Shown: positions 42,795 to 52,700, counted from the first letter of the stretch. The stretch is DNA of 53,166 nucleotides from Verrucomicrobia bacterium UBA7008 (GCA_002449695.1 DJXI01000011.1:10984-64149); one strand, 5' to 3'. The notes: a model not told the origin generated them from the letters alone. Translations and numbers: made by a program.

Positions 42795-42864
42795 ATGAAC
42801 CCGCAAAAAAACCGTAAAACGTGCGTTTTGGGGCCGCTGTCGCGCCTTTGCCTTTCACGGAAAA

Positions 42865-44934
42865 TCATTCTGCGAGGCGGAGGATGGCGCGAGCAGACAT
42901 TGGAGACTTTGGCGAGTAGCGCTCGCCCGGCGAGAGGAGGAAGTCGGTTTCGGGCGCGAAATCAATGTCCGGGTGCTGGCGCCCGTCCGCGTCGATCCAG
43001 AGGTTGAACCACTGCGCCGACGGATCGGAGGAAGCCATGCCGTATAGCCGCCCGCCGGACATCCTCCAGCTACATTCACGAATGCCTTTCCAGAGGTTCG
43101 GAACGCCTTTCAGCACGACAGGGCGCGCCTCTGCGGCGAACGGGCACATATAGAGGCGCCTGATCGAAAATGCCGAGCGACCGGTGTTCTCCACACCGAC
43201 GATTTCGCACAGGAAGTCCGTCCTGTCCGGCGCGACCGTCATGCAGTGCTCGAGCGAGAAGGAAAACCCAGCGGCGCGACCCGTCGCCGTAAAACGGATG
43301 GTGCCGCACACGCCAGAACGCCCATGATCCACTGCCGTGACGCATTCCGGCATCGCCCAGAAGACGTCGCCGTTCTGCGCGACGAGCTGGACCATGCCGG
43401 TGTATCTGCCATAGGACGTGGAATCGACGGAGACCTCGCCCACCATGTCCGCCCCGCCGAGCCTCCCGCGTAGCGAAAGCCCCGCTGCGTTGGAGATCTC
43501 CCAGCGATCGCCGTCGCGCGAGAACCGCACGTCTGCGCCGTCGCCCGCCGCGGCGGAGCGGAAGGCGTCGGCGGTCGAGCGCGACTGCGGCGGCGGAGCG
43601 GCCGATTCCTGCGGCATGGCCGGGCGCATGGCGCCGCCGCGCACTTCCGCATGCAGCCGCGCGAACATATCGGTCAGCCCGGCGTATGGAACGCCCTCCT
43701 CGGACACGAGACCATAATTCGAGTCTTCCGGCTTCTCGCCGTTCGTGCCGAGCGCAGGCTGATCGACCCACATGAAATAAGAATAGCCAAGCACATATGG
43801 CAGCGAAAGCAATGTGCGGGCAAAGAGCGATGCCGCACGAACTCGTTCCGCCTGCGTTTCGAACCGCTGACCAGCTCCGTTAAGGCAGGGACGCCCCGTG
43901 TCGAGCGCGGGAAAACTCCATTCAGTCACGAGCAGCGGCTTGCCCGTAAGCGCATAGAGATCGGCGAGCCTTGAAACAAGAGAAGTCCCGCCTTTTACGT
44001 CCAGCACGACGTTTCTGTCTATATCCGCCCACGGATAGCAGTTGAAGGTGAGCACGTCGCAGAACCGGCCCGCCGCTTTCCATACTGCAAGCGGAGCGCC
44101 GTCAAGTCCGGCGAAACGGCATCCAAGAATGAGGTGGTTGGGGTCGTGACGGCGTATCGCAGCTGTTGTGATACTGAAATACCGCTCGGCGGACAAGTCG
44201 AGGAACTCCGCCTTTATTTCCTTTTGCCTCTCGTCCGGCAGCGCATCGAACGCGGCCCAGCTGTCGATGTTGCGCTCCCGCAGGAACTCCATCAGTGCGC
44301 GCCGCGCAGAATGTCCCTCGCCTTTGCCGCGCACGGCGTCAAAAAGGCCACCGTCCAAAGACGCGCCGCGCATCCCCTGCCAGACAAGTTCGTTGTCGAT
44401 GTAATAACCCAGCAGATCGGCGTCATTGCGACTGGCAGAGCACATTTCGCGCGCGACTGCATCGCAATGCGCGGTGTAATCGGGATGGAATACGTTCGGC
44501 ATGGCGGTATTGGGGACGCCTTTGTATTCCGATATCCATCGGTCGTCATCGCCCATGCAAAACCCCTCGCTCATGTTGAGGAATATGGAGTGAGCGAGTC
44601 CACGGTGGCGCAGCGAATCGTCGCAGCACGCGCCCAACATATTGAAGCCCCACGACTTCAACCGCGAAAGCGTTTCGTCTTCCCACTCTTTGCGCGACGC
44701 ATAATGCGCAGCATTGTGCTCTTCATAAGGCCTGCGCCACCCCATCCGTTCACACGGCATGCCGTCCCACTTGACCTGATCGACACCCAGAAGCAGTTCG
44801 GCGCGTCCGGCTGGATCGAGAACCGTCCACCCGTCCGACCTCTTTTCCATGCGGTAGAAGCCAGCGCCAGCGAACCCGCTGACGCCCACCAAGGCAAATA
44901 TCAGGCAAATGAGTCTGCTAGCCATGTGTTCCAT
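42865..44934 (-). CDS. Secreted agarase-like (GH50-like) glycosidase
   Basis: 689 residues (or 686 from an ATG three codons later). Signal peptide SRLICLIFALVGVSGFAGA. Barrel motifs: 'RAELLLGVDQVKWDG', 'LKSWGFNMLGACC', acid/base Glu in 'LGYYIDNELVW', 'VLTFNCYPW', nucleophile Glu in 'LLVTEWSFPA', and 'YSYFMWVDQPALG'. The layout is that of clan-A beta-agarases (GH50-like). Residues about 470-689 form a beta-sandwich domain homologous to the free-standing protein encoded just upstream. Its close paralogue is the C-terminal part of the fusion at 49749-53000. The start overlaps the upstream gene by 17 bp; no Shine-Dalgarno sequence, so translation is coupled. Confidence 0.75.
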   Translation of the reverse strand: MEHMASRLICLIFALVGVSGFAGAGFYRMEKRSDGWTVLDPAGRAELLLGVDQVKWDGMPCERMGWRRPYEEHNAAHYASRKEWEDETLSRLKSWGFNMLGACCDDSLRHRGLAHSIFLNMSEGFCMGDDDRWISEYKGVPNTAMPNVFHPDYTAHCDAVAREMCSASRNDADLLGYYIDNELVWQGMRGASLDGGLFDAVRGKGEGHSARRALMEFLRERNIDSWAAFDALPDERQKEIKAEFLDLSAERYFSITTAAIRRHDPNHLILGCRFAGLDGAPLAVWKAAGRFCDVLTFNCYPWADIDRNVVLDVKGGTSLVSRLADLYALTGKPLLVTEWSFPALDTGRPCLNGAGQRFETQAERVRAASLFARTLLSLPYVLGYSYFMWVDQPALGTNGEKPEDSNYGLVSEEGVPYAGLTDMFARLHAEVRGGAMRPAMPQESAAPPPQSRSTADAFRSAAAGDGADVRFSRDGDRWEISNAAGLSLRGRLGGADMVGEVSVDSTSYGRYTGMVQLVAQNGDVFWAMPECVTAVDHGRSGVCGTIRFTATGRAAGFSFSLEHCMTVAPDRTDFLCEIVGVENTGRSAFSIRRLYMCPFAAEARPVVLKGVPNLWKGIRECSWRMSGGRLYGMASSDPSAQWFNLWIDADGRQHPDIDFAPETDFLLSPGERYSPKSPMSARAILRLAE

Positions 44935-45679
44935 CGCGCAAGAGAAAGACGATTGCGCTCATGGAGCGCATGAGTTTGGCCGAACATCCTGGACGCAGCA
45001 CGAGATCCTTGCCGCCCGGCATGGAAAAGCCACAGTCGGCATGAGGGCACTGGCTTTTGCCGTCAACCCAGAACGACAGCCGTTGCACGTCCTCGTCTTC
45101 GCTTTGCAGCCCGATCGCAAAACCGTCGCCCGCATCCCATGCGGCTGCGTTTTCCGTGTCGGACGGCTTGCGGACGCAGACGGGCTTTACTCCCTTCGGC
45201 GGCATGACGCTTATGAACGCCCGTGCAACGGCAAGCTCCTTCGTGCCGGAATTGGAGATCTCGACGAGTTCGCAGAGGAAGCAAGGCTCGTTTGGTCGAA
45301 TCGTCAGCCGAACATGCGCACGGAACGCGATACCTGGAATAGACCAGCTTCCGACAACCTGCCACCATTCACCGACAAGATCCAGCACGCCCGCGCCGCC
45401 CACCTCGTGGTAGTCGATCAAGCAGAGCGACTTGACACCTGGCCAGGCCCAACCGCCCGCGCCATCCGCGACCTTGAGCATAACATCCAGCGTTCCGCAG
45501 TCGTGCCCTGCAATTTTGACGGACTGCGCCAATCGCTCGCCGCACATCTCGCCGTGAATCGAAACGACTCCGTTCGTCAGGCTGTAGGCGTCGCCATCAC
45601 GTCTGAAAATGGCCTTCCACTTCTTTTCCTCACTGCGGTTCATCGCCGCAAAGGCCGTCAATGTAGATGCGCTGCTCAT
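44918..45679 (-). CDS. Free-standing beta-sandwich domain of agarase-like enzymes
   Basis: 253 residues. The pattern 'SLTNGVVSIHGEMCGE', 'HVRLTIRPNEPCFLCELVEISN', 'FWVDGKSQCPHADCGFSMPGG' and 'LMRSMSAIVFL' parallels the C-terminal domain of the two agarase-like enzymes ('LEHCMTVAPDRTDFLCEIVGVEN', 'LWIDADGRQHPDIDFAPET', 'PKSPMSARAIL'). No barrel and no signal peptide are present, so it would stay in the cytoplasm unless export is unusual. Overlaps the MBL-fold gene by 4 bp and the agarase gene by 17 bp. Possibly a non-catalytic partner or a remnant after fission; function unknown. Confidence 0.65.
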   Translation of the reverse strand: MSSASTLTAFAAMNRSEEKKWKAIFRRDGDAYSLTNGVVSIHGEMCGERLAQSVKIAGHDCGTLDVMLKVADGAGGWAWPGVKSLCLIDYHEVGGAGVLDLVGEWWQVVGSWSIPGIAFRAHVRLTIRPNEPCFLCELVEISNSGTKELAVARAFISVMPPKGVKPVCVRKPSDTENAAAWDAGDGFAIGLQSEDEDVQRLSFWVDGKSQCPHADCGFSMPGGKDLVLRPGCSAKLMRSMSAIVFLLRDGTHG

Positions 45680-46965
45680 ATCCGTGTCTTCATTTCAATT
45701 TGCGATACGACGCACATAGATTCGTCCGCCGCCGAGACGAACGAAACGGAGAATTCCTTTCCGCCCGGCGGCACATCCACGACGATATGCGCCCCTTCGT
45801 AGCAGGCTTCCGGCACATCCTTGAGCCACGGACGCTGCGCGTCGCGTGCGCGGCGCTCTTTCGTAAGGATTCCCGGACACAGCAGCCTGTCACCGTCATA
45901 AAGCGAACGGTCGGCGAGGCGCGTCATCGTCGCGTCGTCGACATGGAACCAGTCCCAGATGCACCCGACATAGACCTGCGACTTGAGTGCCGCGACGAGA
46001 TTCTCGCACATGGCGCTGTTGCCGTGGTGGTCAAGCTTCGCCACCGTCGCCTGTCCGACGGTCTCGGTCATCGCCTCCTCGATCTCCCAGACGCTCCCGT
46101 CGCGCTGGCGCTGGCGATCCTCGAAGTCGCCTGCCGTGTAGAAGCCGAACGGACCATACGTGAACTTCAGACCGATCGACATCGCGTTCTCGTTCAGCGA
46201 GTGGGTCTTCGTCCATGCGATGAAGTCGGCGTACAGGTCGCGCACCGTGCCGTCCGGCATGAGAACTCGCCCGTTGGCGCAGAGCGGGCGGAAGGCGAAG
46301 TCCGGCGCGTCGCCGTGAAGCGGGCGCAGCTGGTCGCTGCCCTTTTCGAGCCGGAACCGCTCGACGACGGTACCGCGCCGTTCGAGTTCCCGATAGACGC
46401 CCTGCATGTGCGCGAGCATCCATATGTCGTCCTCCGGGCGGCGCGGCAGGGGATCGTCGAACGTCGGCCACGCGCGGTCTATCGCCTTGCCGAACGAAAG
46501 CCATTCCATCGCCTGTCCGAATCCGCTCAGGTAGTATTCACCGTTCGGCGCAAGGCCGGCGTGGTAGCCGCGGCCTCCGCCGTGGTCGCTGTGATAGTGG
46601 GTGAGGAGCATGTAGTCCACCTTCTCGCGGTGCGGATTGACGCGCAACACGTACCGCGCAATCCACTCGCCAGCGTGTCGTTCGAGGCCGGGCAGGATCG
46701 GTACGGCGTACTTGCCGCGCTTGTGCGCCGGATGGTCGCCGCAGTCGATGAGCAACGACGTGCCGTCGGGGTAGAGCAGGAAAACGGTCTCGGACACGCC
46801 CGTGTAAATGAAATGCATCTGAAAGTGCCCGCTCTGCCACGGAGCAAGCGCGCGCCCGGCGGCAGGATGCCGCGCACCTGCGGCGAACGCCTGCGCGAAC
46901 ATCGCCGCCCACGACGGCAGAGCGCACGCCGCCGCACCGCCTGCAATGAATTCACGCCGGTTCAT
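45676..46965 (-). CDS. Tat-exported MBL-fold metallohydrolase
   Basis: 429 residues from MNRREFIAGGAAACALPSW (Tat leader), with AAGGGA upstream. Metallo-beta-lactamase fold: 'GTSLLIDCGDHP', 'LLTHYHSDHGGG' (HxHxDH), 'FYTAGDFED', and 'KLDHHGNSAM'. Resembles the ComEC/phosphorylcholine-esterase-like group of MBL proteins, which includes phosphodiesterases. First gene of the operon leading into the beta-sandwich and agarase-like genes; leader of about 190 nt from promoter 47166-47195 contains a small ORF. Substrate unknown. Confidence 0.8.
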   Translation of the reverse strand: MNRREFIAGGAAACALPSWAAMFAQAFAAGARHPAAGRALAPWQSGHFQMHFIYTGVSETVFLLYPDGTSLLIDCGDHPAHKRGKYAVPILPGLERHAGEWIARYVLRVNPHREKVDYMLLTHYHSDHGGGRGYHAGLAPNGEYYLSGFGQAMEWLSFGKAIDRAWPTFDDPLPRRPEDDIWMLAHMQGVYRELERRGTVVERFRLEKGSDQLRPLHGDAPDFAFRPLCANGRVLMPDGTVRDLYADFIAWTKTHSLNENAMSIGLKFTYGPFGFYTAGDFEDRQRQRDGSVWEIEEAMTETVGQATVAKLDHHGNSAMCENLVAALKSQVYVGCIWDWFHVDDATMTRLADRSLYDGDRLLCPGILTKERRARDAQRPWLKDVPEACYEGAHIVVDVPPGGKEFSVSFVSAADESMCVVSQIEMKTRI

Positions 46966-47009
46966 GATGTTTCCCTTTCTCGTAATTTGCACACCATAGC
47001 ATAAGCCAT

Positions 47010-47126
47010 TTAAAACCGCAGAATCTTCCCGCCGTCACGCTTCAATCGAAGCAGCAATTTGGCCACATCGGGACGCGATGAGCCGATTATCACTTCATTG
47101 AGCGATTGAAGATTTTTTTCCAACAT
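47010..47126 (-). CDS. Possible 38-residue leader ORF
   Basis: Starts MLEKNLQSLNEVII and ends LLRLKRDGGKILRF; basic, helix-prone C-terminus. AAGGGG lies about ten bases before the ATG. It occupies the 5' leader of the MBL operon and could be a leader peptide, a winged-helix fragment, or chance. I cannot assign a family. Confidence 0.3.
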   Translation of the reverse strand: MLEKNLQSLNEVIIGSSRPDVAKLLLRLKRDGGKILRF

Positions 47127-47165
47127 GACGGTCTTTCCCCTTTTCAGCGGAAATATTTTTCCAAC

Positions 47166-47195
47166 ATCATACCATATATTGGATACATCCTTCAA
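47166..47195 (-). promoter_or_regulatory. Promoter of the MBL/agarase operon
   Basis: TTGAAG (47190-47195) and TATGAT (47166-47171), spacer 18 bp, with TGG before the -10. The -35 lies at the end of an orphan Tat-leader fragment. Confidence 0.5.
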
Positions 47196-47245
47196 TCTTC
47201 GACGAACGCCGCCGCGCCGCCTGCAATGAAGTCACGTCGGTTTAT
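47192..47245 (-). pseudogene. Orphan Tat leader behind LamG3
   Basis: Reads INRRDFIAGGAAAFVED and a stop, matching the leader MNRREFIAGGAAA of the MBL-fold protein 230 bp further on; the start codon has become ATA and the rest of the gene is missing. Like the fragment at 22182, it directly follows a LamG gene. Confidence 0.8.
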
Positions 47246-47258
47246 AGAAATCCATCCC

Positions 47259-49517
47259 TTAACGAAGGATAATCATCATTCCAGGGGAAACATTCTCGAT
47301 AGATGCGCTGTTTGACAGCCCATAACCGAAAAGGTTGTAGTGCGCAAGGCACTGATATGTATCTGTAGTTCCGCTTTTGCCGTATGCCACCTCTAGCGTC
47401 CGACCAGTCTCGCCTTCAATGATTTCACCGTTCTTTAGCCAAAGATAGCCGACCGCGCCAGGAGCATAGGCAGAAAGCGTAACCGAGTCGCCTTTCTTGA
47501 TGCTGACACTTTTCGGATGCTCCAAGAATGTCATGCCGGAGCCGCAAGCCCCTGCGCCATGAAGCGTAAAGCCTGAACCGTCAACAGTCTTGCTGTTTCC
47601 ATAGAACTTGCCTTCAACCGAATCCCAAAGACCGGCGATGCCGTTCATCGCGCATGGGGTGTAGCTGTGCTTGAGGTCTTCATTCTCGTAGATGTCGCAG
47701 GAGTAGAGGCGTCCATACCAGTAGCCATAGCTGCCGCTTCCGCCGTATTGACCGGCCAGCAGCCAGATATTCGCGTCGACGGAAAACGACGAACCAAGCG
47801 CCGGGGTGTTCTCCCCGTTCGCTGTGCCGCCCTCGAACCAGTAGGCTTTTGCGTTCTTCTGGTCTATCACGGCTTTGTAGCGTTTGTGTTCGGCGGTATC
47901 GTTGCCTTTCATTCCCCACGTCTTGGTGGCCGATCCGTTCCAGAAGCGGAGCGCCACAGCCCTGTTCTGCCTGTATATGCCTACATTAGGGGCGCCATTC
48001 CAACTGGAATTTGCTATCGCGCCAAATGCGAAGCGAGTATCATTGTTGAGCGTGAGCGTATCCGTCGAGAAATCGATGTCTATTCGCGTATTCTTCGACG
48101 GTTTGAAACCGGTGTCTATGTATTGGTTTCCTGTCGCCTCGATGTAAGCGTCGCCGTTGCCGCCGGCCGTGTCGGTACCATATACGGCGCATTCGATGGT
48201 GCCTCCGGCCTGAAGCGCTGACGACGGCTTCGCCACTTCCGCTCCGTGGAAGACGCCGTCGTTGGTGTCGTAGAGACCGTCCACGCCATCGACGATGCGC
48301 GGGGTGAAGTTGTGCACGAGCGCGCCGTTTTCCCATATCTTCACGCCGTAGATGCGCACGGACGCGGGGTTGTTCCAGCTCTTGATGCCATCGGTACCAT
48401 TGGTGACAACGCCACCGAAGAGACGAATGTTCGTGGCACCGGTCTTGGATCGCGCGGTGGAGAGCGTCGCCGAATACAGTGTTCTTCCTTTTGCGTCGGT
48501 GAGGAGCACCGAACCGCCCGGAGAATCGACGGTGAACACATGGCGTTCGGAATCGGCCTTGACCTTAGTACTCGTCCAGGCACCAGTACCTGTGTCGTTC
48601 TGCCAGGCGTAGGCGAACTCGCCGCTACCGTTTACGTATAAATCCGTCAGCAGGCCATCCATGTTTTCACTTCCTGCGCCAAAGATGCGCTGTTGGATGT
48701 TCGTAGCAAGCATTGCAAAATCGACCTCGATCTTCGTGCCGGGGCCGGCGCGGAGGCCAGTGTCGAGCCACTGGCCTCCGTTCTTCAGGCGGTCGCTACG
48801 GACGTAGCCGTCATCAGTGCCGAGAACGAATGGATTGGCTTCGCTACGTGAATTTGTGAAAACCTTGCCGGAACAGCGGTCGAGCAGCCCCGTCACAGCG
48901 CCGCGACCGTATGGGACGAGATCACGGACGAGAACGTCATCGTCCCACACAGCAAACGAGAAGAGCTTCACACTTGCGAAGTCCCGTGGATTCAGGACGA
49001 GGCTGCCGCTTTCCCGATATGGGTGCGGATTGGCGAATACATGCATCGGGACATTGTCAGTCTTTGTGCGCGTCGATGTGATCGCCTTGCTGAAAACGGC
49101 GGAATCGCCGCTCTTCAGCATGACGGATGACCCTTTGATGTCAAGGATAGCGGTGAAACGCGAGCGGGTTGCTTTAACACCAGAGCCAAGACCCCAGGCA
49201 TTGCCTGCGCCCCTCCATAGATCGCCACAAATGAAATTGACCTCTCCGTTCTGCATATACAGACCTTCTTGAAAGTCTGAAGCGGAGTCGAAAGCCGATC
49301 CGAAAACATAGGCGGTTCCATTTGTAGAGATTGGCTCAAAGACAGCTACAACGCGGGTCTTTGGATTGGCATAATACTCAAGATTGACAGCTTGCGTACC
49401 ATCACTTTGGAGATAGGTATCTGCGAGGTAGCGAATTTCTGCGTTTGATTCCGCATTTAACATGAGTCTAGACATAACGACCACAGCACATGTTAGTGCA
49501 AACGGCATTGTTTTCAT
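47259..49517 (-). CDS. LamG-repeat surface protein 3
   Basis: 752 residues from MKTMPFALTCAVVVMSRLM (signal peptide, AAGGTG upstream). Three LamG-type modules opening 'DTYLQSDGTQAVNLEYY', 'DGYVRSDRLKNGGQWLDTG' and 'DAYIEATGNQYIDTGF', each closing with 'IYENEDLKHSY.P..GIAGLWD'-like lines; then an Ig-like domain with 'VGYLWLKNGEIIEG' and the tail NVSPGMMIILR. Same architecture as the two LamG proteins at 18047 and 22239, but without their operator; its promoter is at 49563. Probable surface glycan-binding or structural protein of the agarase locus. Confidence 0.82.
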   Translation of the reverse strand: MKTMPFALTCAVVVMSRLMLNAESNAEIRYLADTYLQSDGTQAVNLEYYANPKTRVVAVFEPISTNGTAYVFGSAFDSASDFQEGLYMQNGEVNFICGDLWRGAGNAWGLGSGVKATRSRFTAILDIKGSSVMLKSGDSAVFSKAITSTRTKTDNVPMHVFANPHPYRESGSLVLNPRDFASVKLFSFAVWDDDVLVRDLVPYGRGAVTGLLDRCSGKVFTNSRSEANPFVLGTDDGYVRSDRLKNGGQWLDTGLRAGPGTKIEVDFAMLATNIQQRIFGAGSENMDGLLTDLYVNGSGEFAYAWQNDTGTGAWTSTKVKADSERHVFTVDSPGGSVLLTDAKGRTLYSATLSTARSKTGATNIRLFGGVVTNGTDGIKSWNNPASVRIYGVKIWENGALVHNFTPRIVDGVDGLYDTNDGVFHGAEVAKPSSALQAGGTIECAVYGTDTAGGNGDAYIEATGNQYIDTGFKPSKNTRIDIDFSTDTLTLNNDTRFAFGAIANSSWNGAPNVGIYRQNRAVALRFWNGSATKTWGMKGNDTAEHKRYKAVIDQKNAKAYWFEGGTANGENTPALGSSFSVDANIWLLAGQYGGSGSYGYWYGRLYSCDIYENEDLKHSYTPCAMNGIAGLWDSVEGKFYGNSKTVDGSGFTLHGAGACGSGMTFLEHPKSVSIKKGDSVTLSAYAPGAVGYLWLKNGEIIEGETGRTLEVAYGKSGTTDTYQCLAHYNLFGYGLSNSASIENVSPGMMIILR

Positions 49518-49562
49518 TTTCACCTTTCTCCTTGCTTTAAGCAATGTGTTATTGTTACGCAT

Positions 49563-49593
49563 ATTATACCACATCGCCGACAAATACAAGCAA
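49563..49593 (-). promoter_or_regulatory. Promoter of LamG3
   Basis: Minus-strand TATAAT (49563-49568) preceded by TGG (extended -10); best -35 is TTGCTT (49588-49593) at 19 bp. No regulon operator of the TTGYA type upstream. Confidence 0.5.
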
Positions 49594-49748
49594 CGAATCG
49601 GGAACAAGAAAAGAAACAAATCGGGCACACCGCTTTAACGGCATTGGTAAGCGGCTTCATGCATATACCTTATCGGCATTATCGAATCAATGCGCATAAT
49701 CATACCATAAACAGACGAGACTGTGTGTGCAGCTGTGTCCTTCCACTG

Positions 49749-52700
49749 TCACTGGGGAAGCGATGCTTCACGACTTACCACGCACCGCGCACTCATTGGC
49801 GTTGACGGCGTGTGACGTTCGCCAGGCGCGAGTTCAACAGCCACTTCAAGTATAAAGCATGTATCAGGATGCTGACATCCGTATGCATCAACATGAAACT
49901 TAAACCGTTCCGCCGAAATATCTGACGAAACCATCCCGTACAGACGTCCGCCCGACATCTTCCAGTAGCATTCGCGGCCGCCTTTCCAAACATTGGGCAC
50001 ACCCCTTTTCACCGAAGGACGATCTTCGGCGGCAAACGGGCACATGTAAAAGCGCTTTACGGAAAACGGCGAGCACCCCGTGTTTTCCAACCCCACGACT
50101 TCGCAGAGAAAATCCTTTCGGTCAGGAGCAACCGTAATGCGATGCTCAAGCACGAACGAATGCTCCTCCGTGCGTCCGGTAGCCGTTATCAGAATGCTGC
50201 CGCACATACCCGTCTGCCCGAACTTCACGGACTTCACGCAATCGCCCAGGACCCAATGCGAAACGCCGTTCGTCGCAATCAACTGTATCATGCCGTTGTA
50301 TCTGCCGCAAAAGCGCGAGTCCACCACGACCTCATCCACCATGTTCGTTCCACCGATCTTGCCGCGAAGAGAAAGACCCCGCGAATTGGCAAGTTCCCAG
50401 TCTGCGCCATTATGGATGAAGCGGATATCCTTGGGATTTCCCGTTGCTTCAGAGCGGAAGGCGTCGGCGGTGGAACGCTCCGTCATCCGCGGCGGTTCCT
50501 TTGGCTGCGGCATCGACGGACGCCTCACGCCATCGCGCACCTCCTTGTGAAGCCGCGCAAACATCTCCGTAAGCCCGGCGTATGGAACGCCATCCTCGGA
50601 CACGAGACCATAATTCGAGTCTTCCGGCTTCTCGCCGTTTGTGCCGAGCGCAGGCTGATCAATCCACATGAAATACGAATACCCCAATACGTATGGCAGC
50701 GAAAGCAGCGTCCTGGCGAAAAGCGCCGATGCCTCGACGCGCTCTGCCTGGGTCTTGAACCGCTGTCCGGCCCCGTTCAGACAGGGCCGCCCCGTATCTA
50801 GCGCGGGGAAACTCCATTCTGTCACGAGCAGCGGTTTGCCTGTAAGAGCATATACGTCGGCGAGCCTTGAAACAAGAGACACGCCGCCTTTTGCGTCAAG
50901 AACGACGTTCCTGTCGATATCGGCCCATGGATAGCAGTTGAACGTAATCACGTCGCAGAATCGTCCGGCCGCCTTCCACAGCGCAACCGGTGCGCCGTCG
51001 AGTCCGGCGAAGCGGCAGCCAAGAATGAGATGGTTCGGATCATGGCGGCGAATCGCCTCTGTCGTGACTCTGAAATAGCGCTCTGCGGCGAAATCGAGAA
51101 ACGCCGCCTTGAGTTCCTTTTGCCGCGCAAACGGCAGAGCGTCGAACGACACCCAGCCGTCAATGCCGCGCTCCCGCAGAAACTCCATGAGCTTTCGCCT
51201 GGCGGAATGGCCTTCTCCCTTTCCGCGCACGGTGTCGAAGAACCCTGTTTCTTTTGGGGCGCCTCGCTTCCCCTGCCATACAAGTTCGTTGTCGATGTAA
51301 TAGCCGAGCAGATCGACGTCATTGCGGCTGGCCTCGCACATTTCGCGGGCGGCCGCGTCGCAGTACGCGGCGTAATCTGGATGGAACACGTTCGGCATGG
51401 CGGTGTTCGGCACGCCTTTGTACTCCGATATCCAGCGGTCTTCGTCGCCTGTGCAGAACCCTTCGCTCATGTTGAGGAATATGGAGTGAGCGAGTCCACG
51501 GTGGCGCAACGAATCGTCGCAGCACGCGCCCAGCATATTGAAGCCCCACGACTTGAGCCGCGCGAGCGTTTCATCCTCCCACTCTCTGCGCGAACCGTAA
51601 TGCGCGGCGTTGTGCTCTTCATAAGGCCTGCGCCACCCCATCCTCTCGCACGGCATGCCGTCCCACCGAACCTGGTCCACGCCCAGAAGCAGCTCGGAGC
51701 GTCCGGACGCATCAACGACCGCCCAGTCATCCGACCCCTTCTCCACACGATAGAAATCCGCGGCGGCGAAACCGCTGATGCCAACCAAGACCAGCAACAA
51801 ACAGATGGTGCGCCGCATGAACTCGCCTATCGTCTCGCCGGTTCTGGCCTTGAATACGCGACGCAAGTCCACGAGAGACTTGTATCCGCATAAATCCGGC
51901 AGGGATTTCATGTCGTGACGAGGATTGGCAAGAAACATCTTGACCCGCTTAATCCGCTCTTCGTGGATGCCGTCCAGTATCGACTGCCGCTGATGCTGCC
52001 TGAAAAGCCGCGTTGCAAGCCGCCGCGAGCATCCCATTTCGCGGGCGATGTCGTCAAGGCTGATGCGCTCGCAGGCGTGCAGGCGGATATGCTCGATGGC
52101 CTTCAACACGCGCCTGTCGCCGCAGCTGCACGACGAAGCCCGTCGAATCACGGCCGCGATCCCGTAATGCAGTCTCTGCGGGCGCGGCATCGATTTCGCC
52201 ATCATCTTGTCAAGCATCCCGCACACCAGATAGCCGCCTTCCTCGTAGTCCTGCCGGATGCTCGTCAACGTCGGCACCGTATTCTCGCATATCTGCTGGT
52301 CGTCGTCCACGCCCACCACGGCGATTTCCGTCGGGACGTCGATACACCCCGCCCTGCAAAGGTCGAGGACGGCCGCGCCAACGAGGTCGCACGCCGCGAA
52401 GACCCCGCACGGCTTTGGAAGCGTCGCGAGCCACCGACCCAGCCTTTCGCGCCAGTCCGCGACTTGGATGTTCGGAGCGCCGCCGCAGTCGAACACGTGC
52501 GCCGTTCGCCTGTTCATGCGCACGAGGCGCACGAACTCCTTCCGGCGGGCCTCGCTCCACGGATAGTCGCGCATCGGCGGGACGAACGCGCAGTCGGACA
52601 AGCCGAGCTTCAGGAGTTCGCACGCGGCGACGGAGGCTATGCCCTTGTCGTCGCTGGAGATTGCGGCCGCCGCAGAATGGCCGCCGTCCCCGTAAAGATC

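Noticed and set aside
42795..42864. Bidirectional terminator between convergent regulator and agarase-like gene
   Set aside because: The AAAACG-TG-CGTTTT palindrome has only a 2-base centre and no proper stem-loop with a T-run.
51750..51850. Frameshift or sequencing error as the cause of the regulator-enzyme fusion
   Set aside because: The AraC domain is in frame through its final conserved residues and the enzyme signal peptide follows in the same frame; the only nearby out-of-frame stop would truncate the conserved motif. Kept as a point to verify with reads.
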